A stretch of 64,000 nucleotides of DNA from Hymenochaete sp. R1 (Eukaryota > Basidiomycota > Agaricomycetes > Hymenochaetales > Hymenochaetaceae), in contig JAFREE010000006.1 in the NCBI GenBank assembly GCA_019400425.1, positions 248,001 through 312,000 on the forward strand, in the 5' to 3' direction. The notes below the pieces were generated by a model, which worked only from the letters and a program-made list of their open reading frames with translations, was not told where the DNA came from and did no database searches. Positions 60,671 to 64,000 of the stretch are shown here, piece by piece. Within the stretch, counting starts at the first letter, position 1, and the number at the start of each line of letters is the position of its first letter. A program made the position numbers and the translations under genes.

Positions 60671-63128
60671 TCAAGTAGTAAAACGGAAGAGCACGCTTTT
60701 GTTTCCTTTCACGTCTGCATCCAATCTCTCTTGCTCAAGCTCAGCGTCTGACATCTCCCTGATTCTTTGTGTGTTGCGGGCGTTTAGTCGACGGTAGTAC
60801 TCCTTTTGGGCAAACCAGAGCAACACGGCAACGCCTGCGAAGATTATGTTGACAATGTTCCCCTTTTTGAAGTCTTTGAAAGCAAGTACGGGATAGTTAG
60901 TCGATCAGGCCGATCAGATTTGAAAGCAGCGCGACTGAACGAACCTGGGCTATCGCTAGCTTGGTAGATCTCGGCTGCCCATACTTGAGGAAACATGAGC
61001 AAATTATACGGTCGTTTCGGTCATGTCATATGGCCGCTCGTACCTTGATAGAGATTTGCCCACCCAATGATTACGCCCGAAGCAACAGTGGCTTTGCCGA
61101 CGGAGCCCGTATTCTCCGTCATCCACGCAATATTGAGCGGATGGGTGTATGGCCAAGAGTTGATAATACAGACGACGAAGTACCTTCATTTCACAACATA
61201 CGCATCTCTCAGATTTGACGATTGACACGCGAACTGAACATATGACTTACTTCACCCCTTTGCTCGTACTGCTCGGCAGCGCGCGTAGTAAGATCCAGCC
61301 GACCAATTGCCAAGCCGCTTTATGACCAAGGACGTCATCAATTCACTGCTTTAATTAACAGAGTTCGGATCAGATAAGATCATACCGGAGAACGCCCCAT
61401 GAAATCCTCTTTCGCGGGTACGATCCGAGTACCATATCACAATGACGGTCGTGATACATTCTAGCACGTATGGCGGAGCTGTCAGTGCGTTCGCAACGAT
61501 CTGGGCGGAGTTGGTTTAACTTATAATTTTAATTTGTTAAGGAAGACGTACAAGATTGAAACTGAAGCCTGTGATGACGGTCGGGAGATCTATCGACAAT
61601 CACTCAGAAATTGTGTATTGCTGAGTTAAAGACACATACAGGTTGCAAGAGGCGTTGTCGGAGTGAGCCCAATAAAAGTAATAGCCCAATGCCCCCACAT
61701 GCCGAGATCAGTGAACGTATCCCATATATCAGCCCAGGTAACAGTTGACCTGTAAATCAGGTGAGCCGTCAATTTCGAACATCTTGAACGTGTCGAAATG
61801 GCTTCACTTACTCATAACTCTTTTTTGCAGGATCGTCCCTCACTACCCGCGTGACCGCAATTTGCACCTGCCGTTCGTCGAACCATGGTTTGAACCCCCT
61901 TAACCCACCTTTCGTGCGTCCTGCGTTTCTGGGGATATAGAACCTTTGTCGGCGTACGTTCCTCAACACGATATTATTACAGGAAAAATTTCTGAATTTG
62001 ACGGACCATGTCAGGATCGCAACGAATAGCGTTATAATGCCGTCGACGATGAAGAGCCATTTCCAGCCGAACAGCCCTCGAACACCGCGTAACTGTAATA
62101 ATCCGCTAGGAGACGAGTTATTCGAGGGTATTGAAAACAAGCTTCAGGTTATCACTTACGCTGCCATCAAGCCACTCACAGCACTTGCAATGTTCTGCAG
62201 GAAAGATCAATGAGAATAGGATGGCCGAGCAGACCGGAAACACCGCGCACTTGCACGCCCCAGAACCAGGCGAGTCGAGTAGCCAGCTCTGTACTCTTGT
62301 AGAACCCTCCGAGATAAACCAGCGTGGCTGGTATGACTCCACCTTCAGTAATACCGATGACTTTCGGGCGGTAAGCATAAACTTTCGGATATCCAACACT
62401 ATTGCATTAAACTCACAAATTCGCACTAGAGAAAACATGAACCACGGGTCAAATGAGAAAAAAATGATGATGAGGTGCAATTCAATCGTGCTTACCTGCC
62501 ATGAACCCAGGTTCATTCATGATGAGCGCGTGCGCAAGAGTGACAAGTCCCCAAGAGAACATCAGTACAGATATCCCTGTTGGAAGAGCCACTACGATCA
62601 GTCGCAGAACTTCAAGCCCGCTATCATTCGCGTGCACTCACACCTTGCAGGTCCCATTATCTTCGCCACCACAGCCCCCGTCAAGCACGTAACCGAGAAA
62701 AACACACTATACACCGCCAACGACGTGTTCACCACATTGATGTTAAACCCCAAGTCACCGGGCATATTGTCGGAGATGGCGTTCGAGATGTTCGTCCGGT
62801 CCATATTAAGGACAAACGTCGTGAGGAGGATCCAGGGGAAGAGGCGGATATCGAGGATACGGATGACGGCAGACTCTTCTTGGACAGTGTACGAGAGGTC
62901 GGGAACGAAGTAAGGGTTAGACTCGGAGGTCGTGGTGAGGTTGGCGGGTGGAAGGAAGTGGGTTGGGTCCAAGGCATATTCGGTCGAGCCGTCATTGGAC
63001 TTCAGGTTGGCAGGAATGGCCTTCTCGTCGTCGTCGTCGGAGGTGCGTCTAGGAGAAACGTCCTCGGCGCTCTCGGTGTCACCGTCCTTTTTCTCTTCGA
63101 TTTCTTCGTGAGCTGGTTCCGGAGACAT
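60671..63128 (-). CDS. MFS transporter, anion:cation symporter family (Tna1/Dal5-like)
   Basis: Plasma-membrane carrier; relatives take up nicotinate, allantoate, pantothenate or other organic anions with protons, substrate here unknown. Fourteen exons, + strand coordinates: 63128-62642, 62576-62496, 62425-62417, 62360-62251, 62194-62160, 62105-62007, 61943-61812, 61749-61640, 61589-61552, 61500-61386, 61317-61251, 61183-61044, 60983-60945, 60873-60671; introns 50-71 nt, all phases fit, 554 aa. About 105 charged residues precede helix 1, then LLTTFVLNMDRTNISNAISD, MGPARWISVLMFSWGLVTLA, FIGITEGGVIPATLVYLGGF, FGWKWLFIVDGIITLFVAIL, GLTPTTPLATYLPTVITGFS, SWPYTHPLNIAWMTENTGSV and a charged cytosolic tail ending KSVLFRFTT. 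A 9-nt exon (VRI) is needed to keep the frame. First ATG of the open frame used. Confidence 0.93.
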
Positions 63129-63933
63129 GTCGAAGCGCGTAGGGATTTCAAGGCGCCGTTGATCGAGGCACAGAGGAAGGCGAAGATAGGTCGAAAGGCG
63201 CCCCGAGTCGATACAACCGAAAAGCGATAGACAAGTCACAAAAGCAACTTGGTAAGAACTAGGAGAGGTTCCCTTCCCACAAACATTGTAGAATGCTCCA
63301 TAGATAACGGATTCCTGAGCGTGTATTCAATGATAACCTTCCGTGGACACGTGGGGTCCAATTCGGTGAATAACACATCGAAAACATCGAGCGGGACCAT
63401 TACAACGCCCGCCGTGTGCGCTGGGCGGATCGTTGATGAAAAGGTGGAGAAGAAAAGACTCTCGGAGAGCCTAAAAGTGGCGTCATCCGCTGCGTCTATG
63501 TTGCAAGCTTTCAGATCAATTCAGTTCTGGCCTCCGTCGAAGTTTCTTCAAAGCGCATTCGAGATAAAGTATATGAGCGTGCAGGGTGAATTTTGTTGGC
63601 TCAGATGTCGTAGTCAAAGAGCTGCCCATTTGAACGCCTTGCATAGAAGAATCAGACATTATTTGCAAAGTGCTGATAGTGAGCTGTTGAGATTTGAGCG
63701 CTGTCTTTCTTTGTGGCCGAGGTTCAAAGCGAATTTGAAAAGAAAAGGAGATGATGCATTGTGGGTCCAAAGAAAACACGTGTCGATCACTCGCGAAATG
63801 AGGAAAAGACGATTGTCGATTTCGTGCACCTCGCTGCTGTTTATTTTAACGTACTCTTGACTTATAATGCCAGATAATACGATATTGAATATCATATCAA
63901 AGCCATACAAATACAATACGCAATAACCCTTGG
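63129..63933. other. spacer between two tandem ACS-type transporters
   Basis: 805 bp that should hold the promoter of the downstream transporter and the 3' UTR of the partial one. A + strand frame of about 200 codons (63249-63860) is open but lacks an ATG near its start, has no family resemblance and lies antisense to expected promoter DNA; not called. Confidence 0.5.
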
Positions 63934-64000
63934 TCAAGTGGTAAACCGGAACAGTACACTCTTATTCCCTTTTGCCTCCGCATCCATCCTCTCCCTCTCG
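63934..64000 (-). CDS. C-terminus of a second ACS-type MFS transporter (cut by window edge)
   Basis: The last 67 bases of the window, read on the - strand, give about 21 residues, RMDAEAKGNKSVLFRFTT then stop, against RLDADVKGNKSVLFRFTT at the end of the intact transporter 3.3 kb away. Same strand and same reading phase to the stop. It is therefore the end of a tandem paralogue whose body lies to the right. Nothing more can be said of it here. Confidence 0.8.
   Translation of the reverse strand, partial: ERERMDAEAKGNKSVLFRFTT

Noticed and set aside
63249..63860. 203-codon + strand frame upstream of the ACS transporter
   Set aside because: No ATG at its start, no family, lies in expected promoter and 3' UTR of two transporters.

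Overview
The window is nuclear DNA from a filamentous basidiomycete, most likely an Agaricomycete. The evidence is dense introns of 50-80 nt with GTRNGT donors, micro-exons, long F-box/LRR-like proteins, a Ste12 factor that carries both the STE domain and C2H2 fingers, and secreted ricin-B-type lectins. Species cannot be decided from the sequence. Gene models below were built by hand by matching splice phases and family sequence; exon edges are listed in each entry.

Layout. 0-2 kb: broken F-box-like gene. 2-8 kb: gene-poor, low-complexity DNA full of short palindromes (ACTAGT, CACTGGC, CTCAGGCT). 8.1-10.7 kb: MCT-like MFS transporter (+). 10.7-14 kb: gene-poor. 14.0-15.5 kb: F-box-like gene (-), paralogue of the broken one. 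16.4-18.0 kb: OXA1 (-). 19.1-22.7 kb: FMP46-like redox protein (-) and NOC2 (+) diverge from a 242-bp spacer. 24.3-32.4 kb: STE12 (-), spread over 8 kb by four unusually long introns. 32.4-39.6 kb: a 7.2-kb gene desert with the same short palindromes. 39.6-42.0 kb: second F-box-like gene (+). 42.4-43.2 kb: small unknown protein (-). 44.3-46.7 kb: HPC2/ubinuclein (-). 47.6-60.5 kb: tandem array of secreted single-domain beta-trefoil lectins, five intact and two broken, all on the - strand. 60.7-63.1 kb: ACS-family (Tna1/Dal5-like) MFS transporter (-) in 14 exons; the last 67 bases hold the C-terminus of a tandem paralogue.

Housekeeping genes (OXA1 for mitochondrial membrane insertion, NOC2 for 60S ribosome assembly, HPC2 for HIR histone chaperoning) and the developmental regulator STE12 sit in the middle. 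The accessory parts are the lectin array with its neighbouring transporter pair, and two motif-rich gene deserts. The lectin array shows expansion and loss in progress: the repeat unit includes gene, TATA box at a fixed distance, and an upstream block with CACGTG. No tRNA, rRNA, CRISPR or recognisable transposon was found.
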